From: Rothia sp. (in: high G+C Gram-positive bacteria) | Lineage (GTDB): Bacteria > Actinomycetota > Actinomycetes > Actinomycetales > Micrococcaceae | Direction: 5' to 3' | Assembly (NCBI GenBank): GCA_030529845.1 | Contig: JAUMWB010000002.1 | Span: 1 to 64,000, forward strand | DNA: 64,000 nt | Shown: positions 1-8,685 of the stretch, piece by piece | How positions within the stretch are numbered: the stretch's first letter is position 1 | Layout: each line of letters starts with the position of its first letter | Made by a program: the position numbers and the translations under genes | The notes under the pieces: model-generated | Told to the model about the DNA's origin: nothing | Databases searched by the model: none | Seen by the model: only the letters and a program-made list of their open reading frames with translations

Positions 1-74
1 CTTGTGTTGATTGGGTTGTGGGGGTGTTGGGGACACACTTTTCTGCCTATAACCCTTCGTTTGCAAGGGAAAGC

Positions 75-119
75 AGGCTGCTTACCCCAGCCCCATCAGG
101 GGTTTTGGTAACACAGCCT
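75..119 (-). terminator. Imperfect stem-loop downstream of proC
   Basis: Arms at about 75-86 and 107-119 pair imperfectly, with an inner CCCC/GGGG pair. The hairpin lies 35 bases past the proC stop. There is no clear U-tract on the minus strand, so this is only a possible terminator. I see nothing else convincing between position 1 and proC. Confidence 0.3.
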
Positions 120-154
120 ACTTTTACAGGTCCTCTTTTTAGACTAGGCCTGTA

Positions 155-1003
155 CTATTTTTCGGAGCTGAACTCTTCGGTCATTTCCTCGTTCCGAGCC
201 AGGCAGGCCCGCATAGCGGTCTCCGTCAGTTCAAAAAGACCACCATCAATATAGGCGGTAATTGCCCTATCGGTTGTACCCTTGGGGCTGGTGACAGCCT
301 GGCGTAGCTCCTGGGGGTTAGGGTCGGAGTCAAGCAGGTAGCCTGCACCCGCCACAGTAGCAGCAGCCAACTCGGTCGCGGTCTTTTCGTCGAGCCCCAG
401 CTTGACGCCCGCAGCTGCCATGGTTTCTGCCAGCAAGAAGGCATAGGCAGGGCCAGACCCTGATACAGCGGTCACGGCCCCCATCTGCTCTTCCTCGACC
501 TCAATCACCTGGCCAGCAGCCCCCAGAACCTGAGCGGCGGCGTCCTTCAATTCGTCGGTCACAGTCTGGCCCACCGAGATAGCCAGCACACCCTTACCCA
601 CCTGCGAAGGAGTATTGGGCATACAGCGGATTGCCGGCTGCCCCTCGGGCAGGGCCCGCTGTAGGGCTTCCAGGGTGATACCGGCAGCCACCGAAACCAC
701 CACGGTCTGCTCGCCCAGGGCCGGAGAGATTTCGCGGGCCAGATCAAGAATGGCGTAGGGCTTGACACCGAGAAGCACCACGTCGGCCCCCTCCACAGCT
801 TTGAGGTTAGCCTGGGCGTCGTCCTCGCCCGCCAGAATCGTGACTCCCTGGGTCCCCTCCCCCAGCTTCTCCCGCAGTTTCGCAATGCTGGCGTGCGACC
901 CAACGGTTGCGCGCACAGAAGCTGGGTCAGTACCCGCAGCAAGCAGGCCTGAGACGATAGCTCCGTTCATAGATCCGGTTCCGATAAAAGCAACAGTGGT
1001 CAT
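155..1003 (-). CDS. proC: Pyrroline-5-carboxylate reductase
   Basis: Catalyses the last step of proline synthesis, NAD(P)H-dependent reduction of pyrroline-5-carboxylate, in the cytosol. The product is 282 residues, typical for ProC. The N-terminus has a Rossmann glycine motif (FIGTGSM). The C-terminal dimerisation half carries SGSGPAYAFLL and the family signature around SPKGTTDRAI. An in-frame ATG eight codons upstream (1027) exists, but a GGAGA ribosome site sits just ahead of the ATG at 1003, so I chose 1003. It is separated from the next gene upstream by the dispersed repeat at 1037-1144, so it may have its own promoter or be read through the repeat. Confidence 0.95.
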   Translation of the reverse strand: MTTVAFIGTGSMNGAIVSGLLAAGTDPASVRATVGSHASIAKLREKLGEGTQGVTILAGEDDAQANLKAVEGADVVLLGVKPYAILDLAREISPALGEQTVVVSVAAGITLEALQRALPEGQPAIRCMPNTPSQVGKGVLAISVGQTVTDELKDAAAQVLGAAGQVIEVEEEQMGAVTAVSGSGPAYAFLLAETMAAAGVKLGLDEKTATELAAATVAGAGYLLDSDPNPQELRQAVTSPKGTTDRAITAYIDGGLFELTETAMRACLARNEEMTEEFSSEK

Positions 1004-1036
1004 GATGTTCTCCTTCGAATATGACACATAGTTGAA

Positions 1037-1144
1037 AGCGCTGTCGGACTCGCAGCGAAGCTGCTGGCGCGGGGCTGGCGTGAATCACACGTGAGCGCTA
1101 GCGAACCCGTGAGAGGGTCGGCAGCGAGCGCGAGTCCGAAGCGC
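1037..1144. repeat. Dispersed palindromic repeat, copy A
   Basis: A stretch of about 105 bp with inverted ends: GCGCTGTCGGACTCGC on the left and GCGAGTCCGAAGCGC on the right. The inner part (about 1049-1135) matches the reverse complement of 52092-52178 with about nine mismatches over some 86 bases, counted by eye. Where the arms differ between copies they change together and stay complementary. It fills the gap between proC and the TIM-barrel gene. It resembles REP/ERIC-type non-autonomous elements in size and shape, but I do not recognise the family. Confidence 0.75.
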
Positions 1145-1163
1145 ATTGTGGGGTGATGAATTT

Positions 1164-1979
1164 TCACCTAGCTAAGTGGGTGCGGGCAAATTGCAGGGTC
1201 TCGTAGAGCATGTCATCCCGGGCGCCTGCGCCCTTGGCCTTGCGGGTTGAGACCTCAGCACAGACTACGCCGTCAAAGTCGCTGGCTGCGATGTATTGCA
1301 GGGTTTCGGCGACGGGCTGGGTGCCATGCCCCGGGACCAGGTGCTCGTCCATGACCTTATCCCCCGATCCGTCCGTCAGGTGCACGTGCCCCAGGCGGGA
1401 GCCGATGCGTTTGACGGCTTCTAGGGAGTCGTCACCGGCTGCGGCTGCGTGGGAGAAGTCCCAGGTCATCCAGTCGTAGTCGAAGCGGGAGGGGTCCCAG
1501 TGGGGGGCGTACATCTCTACCGCGTGGCCTTTGATCGACCAGGGGTACATGTTCTCTACGGCGATTTTGACGTTTTCGAGTTCCGATATTTCGCGCACGC
1601 CCGCCACGAAGTTCTTGGCGTAGAGCTTCTGCCAGCGGAAAGGCGGGTGGGCGACGATGACGTCCGCCCCTACGGCCTTGGTCATTTTGGCTGCCATCTG
1701 CATCTTGTTCCAGGCCCGGCCCCAGACCTGCTGGGTCAGGAGCAGGGTGGGGGCGTGAATGGCGGAGATAGGAATCTGGTACTTCTGGATCAAGTCGAGC
1801 AGGTCGTGGGGTTCCTGGGAGAGGGCCGAGTGGGTAATCATGACCTCTACGCTGTCGTAGCCCAGGTCGACCGCCGTTGAGAAGGTTTCGGGTACGCCCA
1901 GTGGGAAGAGGCAGGAGGTAGAGAGGGCTACCGGCACGGGTGTGCGGGCGGACGGGCGCTGCTGCTCTGCGTTGTTCAT
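1164..1979 (-). CDS. Sugar phosphate isomerase/epimerase (xylose isomerase-like TIM barrel)
   Basis: A 271-residue AP endonuclease 2/xylose isomerase-type TIM barrel. Visible strand-end motifs are GYDSVEVMI, SAIHAPTLLL, KIAVENMYPW and the metal-site-like HVHLTDGSGDK followed by HLVPGHG. Family members isomerise or epimerise sugars or inositols, or act as metal-dependent hydrolases; the substrate cannot be told from sequence. The start lies two bases after the ppx stop, so the two are co-transcribed. The first 15 residues are low-complexity and may not be part of the fold. This pairing with a Ppx/GppA phosphatase and nearby proC is, to my knowledge, common in actinobacteria. Confidence 0.8.
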   Translation of the reverse strand: MNNAEQQRPSARTPVPVALSTSCLFPLGVPETFSTAVDLGYDSVEVMITHSALSQEPHDLLDLIQKYQIPISAIHAPTLLLTQQVWGRAWNKMQMAAKMTKAVGADVIVAHPPFRWQKLYAKNFVAGVREISELENVKIAVENMYPWSIKGHAVEMYAPHWDPSRFDYDWMTWDFSHAAAAGDDSLEAVKRIGSRLGHVHLTDGSGDKVMDEHLVPGHGTQPVAETLQYIAASDFDGVVCAEVSTRKAKGAGARDDMLYETLQFARTHLAR

Positions 1980-1981
1980 GG

Positions 1982-2968
1982 CTAGTCCTGCACGAAGGCG
2001 GCGAGGGAGCGGGGGTCGATGACGGCTTCGGGTCCCTGCTGGGAGAGGTAGTTCATGCGGCGCAGTACCAGGCCCTCGCGGAGGGCCCAGGGGGATACTC
2101 GCATGCGGTCAACACCGAAGACGTCCATAGCAGCTTCGGCGGCAATAGCGCCTGCCAGCATTTGTTCGGCGCGGACGTCTGAGACGCCGGGGAGGCCAGC
2201 GCGCTCTTCGGGGGGCATGGCTTCTAGGCGGCGGGTCCAGAGTTTGAGGTCTTCGAGTGAGATTTCTCGTTTGACGAAGGGGCCAGCTGAGTAGGGCGCA
2301 GCGCCACAGATGCGGGCGAGGGAGCGGAAGGTTTTGGAGGTACCGACCACCATGTTGGGTTGCCCGTAGGCGAGCAGGGTTTCTGCAACGGGTTCGAGGG
2401 TTTCCCGCACATACTTGCGGAGTTTTTTGATTTCCTTGGGGGACGGCACGGGGGTGCTGAACCAGTCCCCGGTCAGGCGGGTGGCACCCAGGGGCACGGA
2501 GATAGCGTCGTCGGGGTAGGCGTCCATACCGGTGGAGAACTCGAAGGAGCCGCCGCCGATATCAAAGTTGAGAATACGGCCAGCGCCCCAGCCCTGCCAG
2601 TGGCGCACGGCGTGGTAGGTGATAGCGGCTTCCTGGTCGCCGGTGATTTCGGTGAGGTTGACGCCGGTTTCGTTCTGCACGTGTTGCAGGACTTCAGGGC
2701 CGTTTTTGGATTCTCGAATGGCGCTGGTAGCAAAGGCCAGCAGGTCTTCTGCCCCGTGCTCAATCGCGTAGAGCACCGCAGACTTCACAAAGGCGGTGAG
2801 GCGGTCGCGGCCCTCGTCGGTGATGTTGCCGTCCGCGTCAATATAGCGCACCAGCTGCAGGGGTTCCTTGTGGGCTGCTGTGTAGGCTTCGGGGCGGGAG
2901 CCCAGCTGGCCCTCAATCAGGAGCAGGTGGCCGGTATTTGAGCCGATGTCGAGTACGCCTAGTCGCAT
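1982..2968 (-). CDS. ppx: Ppx/GppA family phosphatase (exopolyphosphatase-like)
   Basis: A 328-residue actin-like ATPase-fold phosphatase. Family members hydrolyse terminal phosphates from polyphosphate or convert pppGpp to ppGpp. The first phosphate loop is DIGSNTGHLLLIEG near the N-terminus. FATSAIRESKNG and the second glycine loop NFDIGGGSFEFS follow. The length fits the short two-domain actinobacterial type rather than the roughly 500-residue enterobacterial enzymes with a helical C-terminal extension. The ATG at 2968 has a GGGGGA ribosome site three bases upstream. It is the first gene of a two-gene unit with the TIM-barrel protein. Whether polyphosphate or pppGpp is the main substrate is not decidable here. 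Confidence 0.87.
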   Translation of the reverse strand: MRLGVLDIGSNTGHLLLIEGQLGSRPEAYTAAHKEPLQLVRYIDADGNITDEGRDRLTAFVKSAVLYAIEHGAEDLLAFATSAIRESKNGPEVLQHVQNETGVNLTEITGDQEAAITYHAVRHWQGWGAGRILNFDIGGGSFEFSTGMDAYPDDAISVPLGATRLTGDWFSTPVPSPKEIKKLRKYVRETLEPVAETLLAYGQPNMVVGTSKTFRSLARICGAAPYSAGPFVKREISLEDLKLWTRRLEAMPPEERAGLPGVSDVRAEQMLAGAIAAEAAMDVFGVDRMRVSPWALREGLVLRRMNYLSQQGPEAVIDPRSLAAFVQD

Positions 2969-3022
2969 GGGTCCCCCAGGGTGTGATGGTGAAGTACTTT
3001 CCTGCCTTCTAGTCTAAAGGAC

Positions 3023-3082
3023 GGCACCCGCCCAGCTAGCTTTCTCAGGGTGAGCTAGCGGGGCGGGTGCCTGGTCTTTTTC
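3023..3082 (-). terminator. Terminator between topA and ppx
   Basis: A long stem GGCACCCGCCC-AGCTAGC pairs with GCTAGC-GGGCGGGTGCC (3023-3071). It follows the topA stop on the minus strand. A T-run exists on the plus side (3076-3080) and a shorter CCTTT on the minus side. Confidence 0.75.
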
Positions 3083-3087
3083 TAGAA

Positions 3088-5898
3088 CTATGAGGCGGTT
3101 TTCTTGGTAGTTGTCTTCTTGGCAGTAGTTTTCTTCGCGGTCGTTTTCTTAGCCGCCGGCTTCTTGGTTGCCGTCTTGCGCTTGACCGGGCCCTTAGCTC
3201 GCTTCTCAGCTAGAAGCTCTACCGCCCGGGTGTGGGTCAGGGACTCAATGGTTTCGCTGCGGGGCACCGTAATGTTGGTGACGCCGTCGGTGATGTAGGG
3301 GCCGAAACGACCGTCCTTGACCACAATCTTCTTCTCAGAGACCGGGTCTACGCCCAGTTCAGCGAGCGGGGGCTTAGCGGCACCGCGTCCGCGCTGCTTG
3401 GGCTGGGAGTAAATCTCCAGGGCCTGGTCCAGGGTGATGGAGAAAATCTGGTCCTCGGTTTCCAGGGAGCGGGAGTCGGTGCCCTTCTTGAGATAGGGGC
3501 CGAAACGACCGTTCTGGGCGGTGATTTCGACACCCTCAGAGTCGGTACCGACCACGCGGGGCAGAGCCATAATCTTGAGGGCGTCTTCCAGGGTGACGGT
3601 CGCCAGGTCCATGGACTTAAAGAGGGAGCCGGTGCGGGGCTTCTCAGCCTTGGGCTTCTTCTTGGGCTTGGGTTTGCCGTTCTTGTAGTACTCGGTGGGC
3701 TGGGCGTCCATCCAGGCGGCAATTTCTTCCTCGGTCATCTCGGGGATAACCTCGGTGACGTAGGGGCCGAAGCGACCGTCACGAGCCACGATGGTGCGTC
3801 CGGTTTCTGGGTCTACACCGAGTTCACGGCCGTCATTCTTACCCATCTCCAGCAGCTCAGCGACCTTTTGCTCGGTCAGCTCATCGGGAGCCAGGTCAGC
3901 CGGTACGTTGGCGCGTACCGGGTCCTTGATTTCACCGGTTTCGGTGTCGATCTCACCGCCGGTTTCCAGGTAGGGGCCAAACTTACCCACGCGCAGGTTC
4001 ACCCCGGGGGCGACCTCAACCGAGTTGATGGCACGGGCGTCGATGTCACCCAGGTTATCGACGATGGGCTTGAGCCCCCGCTTATCTCCCCCACCGAAGT
4101 AGAAGTGGGAGAGCCACTCGGGGCGGGCTTCTTCGCCGCGGGCGATGCGGTCAAGGTCCTCTTCCATTTCCGCGGTGAACTCGTAGTCCACGTACTTGGC
4201 GAAGTGCTCTTCGAGCAGGCGGACAACGGAGAAGGCGGTCCAGGAGGGCACCAGGGAGCCGGAGCGATTGTTGACGTAGCCGCGGTCCATGATGGTGGAG
4301 ATGACGGCTGCGTAGGTGGAGGGACGGCCGATACCGAGTTCGTCCATGGCCTTGACCAGGGAGGCTTCGGTATAGCGGGGCGGGGGTGAGGTTTCGTGGC
4401 GGGCAGCTTCGATGTCGCTGCCACGCAGGGTGTTACCCTCTGCCAGGTTGGGTAGGCGCTTGTCGTCCTTACCGTCCTTGGTCTCGTCCTTACCTTCTTC
4501 TCCGCGCTTGACGTCCTGACCCTCCTCGTAGGCAGCCAGGAAACCGCGGAAGGTGATGACGGTACCTGAGGCTGCGAATTCAGCATCACGGCCGTCGGCG
4601 GCGGTAGCCCCTAAGCGGACGGATGCGGTGGAGCCCTTGGCATCTGCCATCTGGGAGGCGACGGTGCGCTTCCAAATCAGCTCGTAGAGGCGGAACTCGT
4701 CGATGCTCAGCGCGTTCTTGACCTCGGCGGGGGTGCGGAAGGAGTCGCCTGCGGGGCGGATTGCTTCGTGGGCTTCCTGGGCGTTCTTTGACTTGGAGGT
4801 ATAGACGCGCGGGGAGGACGGCACATAGTCAGCGCCGTAGAGCTCGGATGCCTGCTTGCGGGCAGCCTGGGTTGCCTGGTCAGACAGGGCAACCGAGTCG
4901 GTTCGCATGTAGGTAATGTAGCCGTTCTCATAGAGGCGCTGGGCCACCTGCATGGTGGAGCGGGATGAGAAGCGGAGCTTGCGGGCGGCCTCCTGCTGCA
5001 GAGTGGATGTGGTGAAGGGGGCCGCAGGGCGGCGGGTGTAGGGCTTGGTGTCAACCGAGCGGACGGCGAAAGCGGCGGACGCCAGCGCGGTAGCCAGGGA
5101 GCTGGCGGCGGCTTCATCCAGGTGGGCGACCTTACCGGCCGAGGTAGGCTTGAGGGTGCCGTTATCGGCAAAATCCTTGCCGGTGGCGACGCGGGCTCCG
5201 TCAACAGCTGAGAGCTTGGCGGTGAAAGACTCGGCGGTCTCGGTGGTGAAGGTGCCGGTCAGATCCCAGTAGGTGGCTGAGCGGAAAGCCATGCGTTCGC
5301 GCTCGCGTTCAACGACCAGGCGGGTTGCCACAGACTGCACGCGGCCAGCTGACAGGCCGCGGGAGACCTTGCGCCAGAGCACCGGTGAGAGCTCGTAGCC
5401 GTAGATGCGGTCGAGCACGCGTCGGGTTTCCTGGGCATCGACCAGGTTGTTGTCGATCTCGCGCAGTTCTTTAAAGCCGCGCTGGATAGCTTCTTTGGTG
5501 ATTTCGGGGAAGGTCAGGCGGTAGACGGGCACCTTGGGCTTGAGTACCTGTAGCAGGTGCCAGGCAATAGCTTCACCCTCACGGTCGCCATCGGTTGCCA
5601 GATAGAGGGCGTCGGACTCTTTGAGCAGGCGTTTGAGCTCCGTGACCTTCTTCTTCTTATCGGGGTTGACCACGTAGTAGGGTTCAAAGCCCTCGTCAAC
5701 GTTGACAGCAAACTTGCCGACGGGGCTCTTTTTGAGCTCGTCGGGCAGCTCTGAAGGCTGGGGAAGATCGCGAATATGCCCCATGGAGGATTCAACGATG
5801 AAGGCATCGCCCAGGTACCCGCTGATGGTTTTTACCTTCGAGGGGGATTCCACGATCAGCAGTGACTTGCCGTGCTCGGTGGTTGCCTGAGTGGGCAC
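3088..5898 (-). CDS. topA: DNA topoisomerase I (type IA)
   Basis: Relaxes negative supercoils through a transient 5'-phosphotyrosine link. The 936-residue protein opens with the TOPRIM motif (IVESPSKVKTISGYLG, then DGDREGEAIAWHL). The active-site tyrosine is in YITYMRTDS. The C-terminus has no four-cysteine zinc fingers. It carries at least four copies of a G-[KR]-FGPY unit (VGKFGPYLE, DGRFGPYVT, NGRFGPYLK, DGRFGPYIT) and ends in an alternating Lys/Ala/Thr basic tail of about 30 residues, the arrangement known from mycobacterial TopA. The GTG start at 5898 is supported by AAGGAG six bases upstream. It stands as a single gene with a strong terminator behind it. Confidence 0.97.
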   Translation of the reverse strand: MPTQATTEHGKSLLIVESPSKVKTISGYLGDAFIVESSMGHIRDLPQPSELPDELKKSPVGKFAVNVDEGFEPYYVVNPDKKKKVTELKRLLKESDALYLATDGDREGEAIAWHLLQVLKPKVPVYRLTFPEITKEAIQRGFKELREIDNNLVDAQETRRVLDRIYGYELSPVLWRKVSRGLSAGRVQSVATRLVVERERERMAFRSATYWDLTGTFTTETAESFTAKLSAVDGARVATGKDFADNGTLKPTSAGKVAHLDEAAASSLATALASAAFAVRSVDTKPYTRRPAAPFTTSTLQQEAARKLRFSSRSTMQVAQRLYENGYITYMRTDSVALSDQATQAARKQASELYGADYVPSSPRVYTSKSKNAQEAHEAIRPAGDSFRTPAEVKNALSIDEFRLYELIWKRTVASQMADAKGSTASVRLGATAADGRDAEFAASGTVITFRGFLAAYEEGQDVKRGEEGKDETKDGKDDKRLPNLAEGNTLRGSDIEAARHETSPPPRYTEASLVKAMDELGIGRPSTYAAVISTIMDRGYVNNRSGSLVPSWTAFSVVRLLEEHFAKYVDYEFTAEMEEDLDRIARGEEARPEWLSHFYFGGGDKRGLKPIVDNLGDIDARAINSVEVAPGVNLRVGKFGPYLETGGEIDTETGEIKDPVRANVPADLAPDELTEQKVAELLEMGKNDGRELGVDPETGRTIVARDGRFGPYVTEVIPEMTEEEIAAWMDAQPTEYYKNGKPKPKKKPKAEKPRTGSLFKSMDLATVTLEDALKIMALPRVVGTDSEGVEITAQNGRFGPYLKKGTDSRSLETEDQIFSITLDQALEIYSQPKQRGRGAAKPPLAELGVDPVSEKKIVVKDGRFGPYITDGVTNITVPRSETIESLTHTRAVELLAEKRAKGPVKRKTATKKPAAKKTTAKKTTAKKTTTKKTAS

Positions 5899-6036
5899 AG
5901 AGGGCTCCTTGGGGTCGGTTTTACGCGTGTATGCACAACAATAGCCGACTTACCGCGCTTCGTGTCTACTTAGACCGGTGTGACCTTTGAGAGCTGAGAG
6001 CGGGGCGGACGTCAAAGACCCTCCCCGCCGCGAGGT

Positions 6037-6456
6037 TTAGAGCTCGTCTGTGGGCTCTGCCCCGATTTCGAACTCGCGGCCGCTGATACTTACCGGCTGC
6101 ACCTCAACCCAGTTGGTCTTATAGGTGGGGGAATAGGTGCGCAAGCCCAGGGCTTCAACTGCATCAAGGTCGGCTTCGCTGGTCAGCCAGTGAGCATTAC
6201 CGTGAACCACGACGGAGCGGGCGACGCCGTCCTTCACCTCATCAATTTCGAAGGCAGCCTTGCGGCTAATCACAACTTCTGAGAGCTTCTGGCCAGCGGC
6301 GGTACGGAAGTAGATTTTCTTCTCGTGCACCACAAAGTTAACGGGGTAGATGTCTACCTCCCCGCCTACAGCCAGGGCCAGGCGTCCAAACTCGTGGGCG
6401 GCAAGCAGCTCCCAGCAGCGATCTTCGGTCAGGGTTTTAATAGGGTTCTCTACCAT
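6037..6456 (-). CDS. Pyridoxamine 5'-phosphate oxidase-fold protein, paralogue 1
   Basis: A 139-residue split-barrel flavin-type protein. Recognisable are ELLAAHEFGRLAL, PVNFVVHEKKIYFRTAAGQKL and the C-terminal VSISGREFEIG. Members bind FMN, F420 or heme and include oxidoreductases of unknown substrate; nothing here points to real pyridoxamine oxidation. It shares length, motif order and most of these segments with the protein at 10414-10854, so the two are paralogues. A -10-like TAAACT (6463-6468) overlaps the stop codon of the upstream methyltransferase and leaves exactly six bases to this ATG, suggesting its own leaderless transcript. Confidence 0.8.
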   Translation of the reverse strand: MVENPIKTLTEDRCWELLAAHEFGRLALAVGGEVDIYPVNFVVHEKKIYFRTAAGQKLSEVVISRKAAFEIDEVKDGVARSVVVHGNAHWLTSEADLDAVEALGLRTYSPTYKTNWVEVQPVSISGREFEIGAEPTDEL

Positions 6457-6462
6457 GGCCTC

Positions 6463-6468
6463 AGTTTA
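6463..6468 (-). promoter_or_regulatory. -10 box for leaderless PPOX gene
   Basis: TAAACT on the minus strand with a six-base gap to the ATG at 6456. It lies over the stop codon of the methyltransferase gene. The -35 region is not recognisable. Confidence 0.45.
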
Positions 6469-8109
6469 GTCGCCCGAATCAAGGCGCAAGAAACCCTTTT
6501 CAAGAAGTTCGCGCATGTTACTGATTAATACTTGTCTGGGTTCTTCGGTCTCCCAGCCCAGTAGGGCAGCCAGGGCACCCACGATTTGCCCGGCGGTCAG
6601 GTCACCGTCGCAGGCCGAGACAAAGCCGGAAGTCTCAGTGGTTTCTAGAATGGTGCGGCGCAGGCCTGCCCCGGCCCGCAGCAAAATAACCGAGGGGTGC
6701 TCAGCGCCGGGAGTGGAGTGGCGTTCTTCGGTGACGTCGCCCGCTACCACCAGGTGCTGCTCGAGCAACTGTTCATCAGTCAGGGCCGTCACCCGGTCAT
6801 AGTGCTCCACGGCCTCGGTGATGAAGGGGGCGATGGGCTGCTGGATGGGGTAGGTAATTTCTTCGAAGCGGTGCAGGCGCTCCCCTACGGACGCCGGGTT
6901 CGGCTTGCGTAGCCAGATCATGCCAAAACCAATGGAGCCGACCCCGCGTGAGGCAAAGTCGCGCAGGTAGGCGGTGTAGGCGGCCTCAAAGTGGGCGGGG
7001 TCGCGGTTTTCGCTGGCATCGCGCAGCCAGGTTTCGGCGTACTGTTCGGGCTCAAGCACCTCGCGCTGAATAAACCAGGCCTCGGTCTGCTCCCCTACCC
7101 AGGCGCGGGGTCGGTCGGCCCAATCGACCGGGCCTTCCTGGCCGTCCACCGGGATTTCCCAGTTACCCAACATTTGGGCGCGTCCACCGGGGGCAAGCAC
7201 GGTGGGCAGCTGCTGCACCAGGGTTGAGATGATGCCGTCCCCCGCCATACCGCCGTCGCGGTAGGTGAACTGGTCTTCGGGGGTTTCCTGGTCGCTGCGC
7301 GGGGTAATGACGAAGGGCGGGTTAGAGACCACCAGGTCAAAGGTTTCACCGGCGACCGGTTCGAGCAGGGAGCCTAAGCGCAGGCTGACGCGCTCCTCCA
7401 GGTTGACGGGGTCCAGTTTGAGGGCGGCCGCATTCAGCAGCAGGTTAAAGCGGGTGAAGGCCAGGGCCCGCTCGGAAATGTCGGTAGCGGTCACATGGCG
7501 GGTATGAGCCAGCAGGTGGAAGACCTGGATGCCGCAGCCGGTGCCCAGGTCAAGGGCCCGCTCTACGGGGGTACGTTCGGTCAGCTGGGCCAGGGTCAGG
7601 GAGGCATGTCCAATACCCAGCACATGGTCCTTACGCAGGACGCCGGGGCGCTGGTGGGCTCCTAAGTCACTGGCAACAAAGAGTTCGGTTCCATCGTCCG
7701 CAGCGTGGGGGCGCAAATCTACGGCGGCCTGCACCAGGCCGTCCTCGGTGGGCTCCGCCAACCCCAAATCCAGCAGCAGATCCAGACTACCTGCCCCCAG
7801 GGCGTCCTCAAGGTCCCCACCGGGCAGGGCGGTGCCAAAGAGGAAGAAGCGCACCAGCTGGGCCAGGTTCCGCTGAGCGGTGGTAAAGGTTTCTGATGTC
7901 GCCTCCTGCCCAAGACTTTGGCTCACCCGGTAGAGGCCGGGCACCACCTGGTCGCGAGTCATGGCCTCAAAAGCGCGGGTCCCCAGCAACTCTTCGATAC
8001 CGTCGTAGGTGTAGTTGAGGCTGGTCAGGGCAGCATGCAGCTGGGCCAGGGCGGACGTATCGGCGCTGACGGGGGCACCGGGAACACGAGAAAAATCAGA
8101 AGTCATCAC
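6466..8109 (-). CDS. Class I SAM methyltransferase, N5-glutamine type (NPPF motif)
   Basis: A 547-residue cytosolic methyltransferase. An N-terminal helical region of about 170 residues precedes the SAM site (ALDLGTGCGIQVFHLL) and the catalytic-type motif VVSNPPFVI, found in enzymes that methylate amide or exocyclic nitrogens (PrmC, HemK, RsmC, RlmG families). A C-terminal part of roughly 250 residues ends with a small winged-helix-like segment (LTAGQIVGALAALLGW). The target is unknown; rRNA or a protein glutamine are both possible. The reading frame opens GTG-ATG; a TAAATA box lies six bases before the GTG. It is divergent from the thiamine-binding gene with only 37 bases between the starts. 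Confidence 0.82.
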   Translation of the reverse strand: MMTSDFSRVPGAPVSADTSALAQLHAALTSLNYTYDGIEELLGTRAFEAMTRDQVVPGLYRVSQSLGQEATSETFTTAQRNLAQLVRFFLFGTALPGGDLEDALGAGSLDLLLDLGLAEPTEDGLVQAAVDLRPHAADDGTELFVASDLGAHQRPGVLRKDHVLGIGHASLTLAQLTERTPVERALDLGTGCGIQVFHLLAHTRHVTATDISERALAFTRFNLLLNAAALKLDPVNLEERVSLRLGSLLEPVAGETFDLVVSNPPFVITPRSDQETPEDQFTYRDGGMAGDGIISTLVQQLPTVLAPGGRAQMLGNWEIPVDGQEGPVDWADRPRAWVGEQTEAWFIQREVLEPEQYAETWLRDASENRDPAHFEAAYTAYLRDFASRGVGSIGFGMIWLRKPNPASVGERLHRFEEITYPIQQPIAPFITEAVEHYDRVTALTDEQLLEQHLVVAGDVTEERHSTPGAEHPSVILLRAGAGLRRTILETTETSGFVSACDGDLTAGQIVGALAALLGWETEEPRQVLISNMRELLEKGFLRLDSGD

Positions 8110-8115
8110 GCTCTC

Positions 8116-8140
8116 TATTTAACCGTATGAGCGGTACGGT
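8116..8140. promoter_or_regulatory. Back-to-back leaderless promoters
   Basis: Minus-strand TAAATA (8116-8121) is six bases before the GTG at 8109. Plus-strand TACGGT (8135-8140) is six bases before the ATG at 8147. The two -10 boxes are 13 bases apart, so each -35 region must overlap the other gene's start. Confidence 0.4.
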
Positions 8141-8146
8141 AGAGAC

Positions 8147-8464
8147 ATGTTATTTGCTTTCTCAGTAGCTCCCACCGGCGGTGGCGACCCCTCCGGCTCC
8201 GTGCACGAGGCCGTTGCAGAAGCCGTCCAGATTGTCCGTGACTCAGGTCTGCCCCACCGCACCGACGCCATGTTCACCACCATCGAAGGTGATTGGGACG
8301 AGTGCATGGCCGTCATCAAAGCCGCCACTGAAGCTGTTGGCAAGTACGGCAACCGGGTTTCCCTGGTGCTCAAGGCCGATATCCGCCCGGGCCACGATTC
8401 GGGTGAGCTTACCGGCAAACTAGACCGCTTAGAGGACGCCATCACCCGCCGCACCAAAGGCTAG
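8147..8464 (+). CDS. MTH1187-family thiamine-binding-type protein
   Basis: A 105-residue ferredoxin-like small protein. Recognisable segments are AFSVAPTGGGDPSGSVHEAVAEAVQ at the start, the central TTIEGDWDECMAVIKAA, and SLVLKADIRPG near the end. Proteins of this family (MTH1187/YkoF-like) bind thiamine or related pyrimidines in the cytosol and are often encoded beside thiamine transporters. No transporter is adjacent here, so the ligand assignment rests on the family only. Transcription appears leaderless from the box at 8135-8140. Confidence 0.82.
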   Translation: MLFAFSVAPTGGGDPSGSVHEAVAEAVQIVRDSGLPHRTDAMFTTIEGDWDECMAVIKAATEAVGKYGNRVSLVLKADIRPGHDSGELTGKLDRLEDAITRRTKG

Positions 8465-8673
8465 GCATGCGGGTCTGGTCCCTGTACCCTTCTCTACGAA
8501 ATCTCATTTTTGACAGAAAAAGTAAAGTCCCGTTCACCCCGGTGGTATGACCAGCATTTCACCACGTCACCTGTGAAAATCGCCCACCCGCTCTTTACCG
8601 TCGTACCTGGTGAGGTGGAGAGCTGGGAAAAGATTAAATAATAATCAAGGTGATTTTTTCTAGAGGTCTGGGT
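8465..8673 (+). other. Intergenic stretch before the small ORF
   Basis: A little over 200 bases without a convincing gene. It becomes A/T-rich towards its right end, where the promoter of the 46-residue ORF lies. Confidence 0.5.
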
Positions 8674-8679
8674 TATATT
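8651..8679 (+). promoter_or_regulatory. Promoter of the 46-residue ORF
   Basis: A -35-like TGATTT (8651-8656), a 17-base spacer and a -10 TATATT (8674-8679). The -10 ends six bases before the ATG and there is no ribosome site, which implies a leaderless message. Confidence 0.55.
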
Positions 8680-8685
8680 TACCTT

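Noticed and set aside
18..254. Frame of 78 codons at the window's left end
   Set aside because: Runs into the 3' end of proC antisense, with no ribosome site or family features.
3232..4389. Long open frame of 385 codons on plus
   Set aside because: It is antisense to topA and follows from that gene's G/C-rich third positions; the translation is glycine/valine-rich without domain features.
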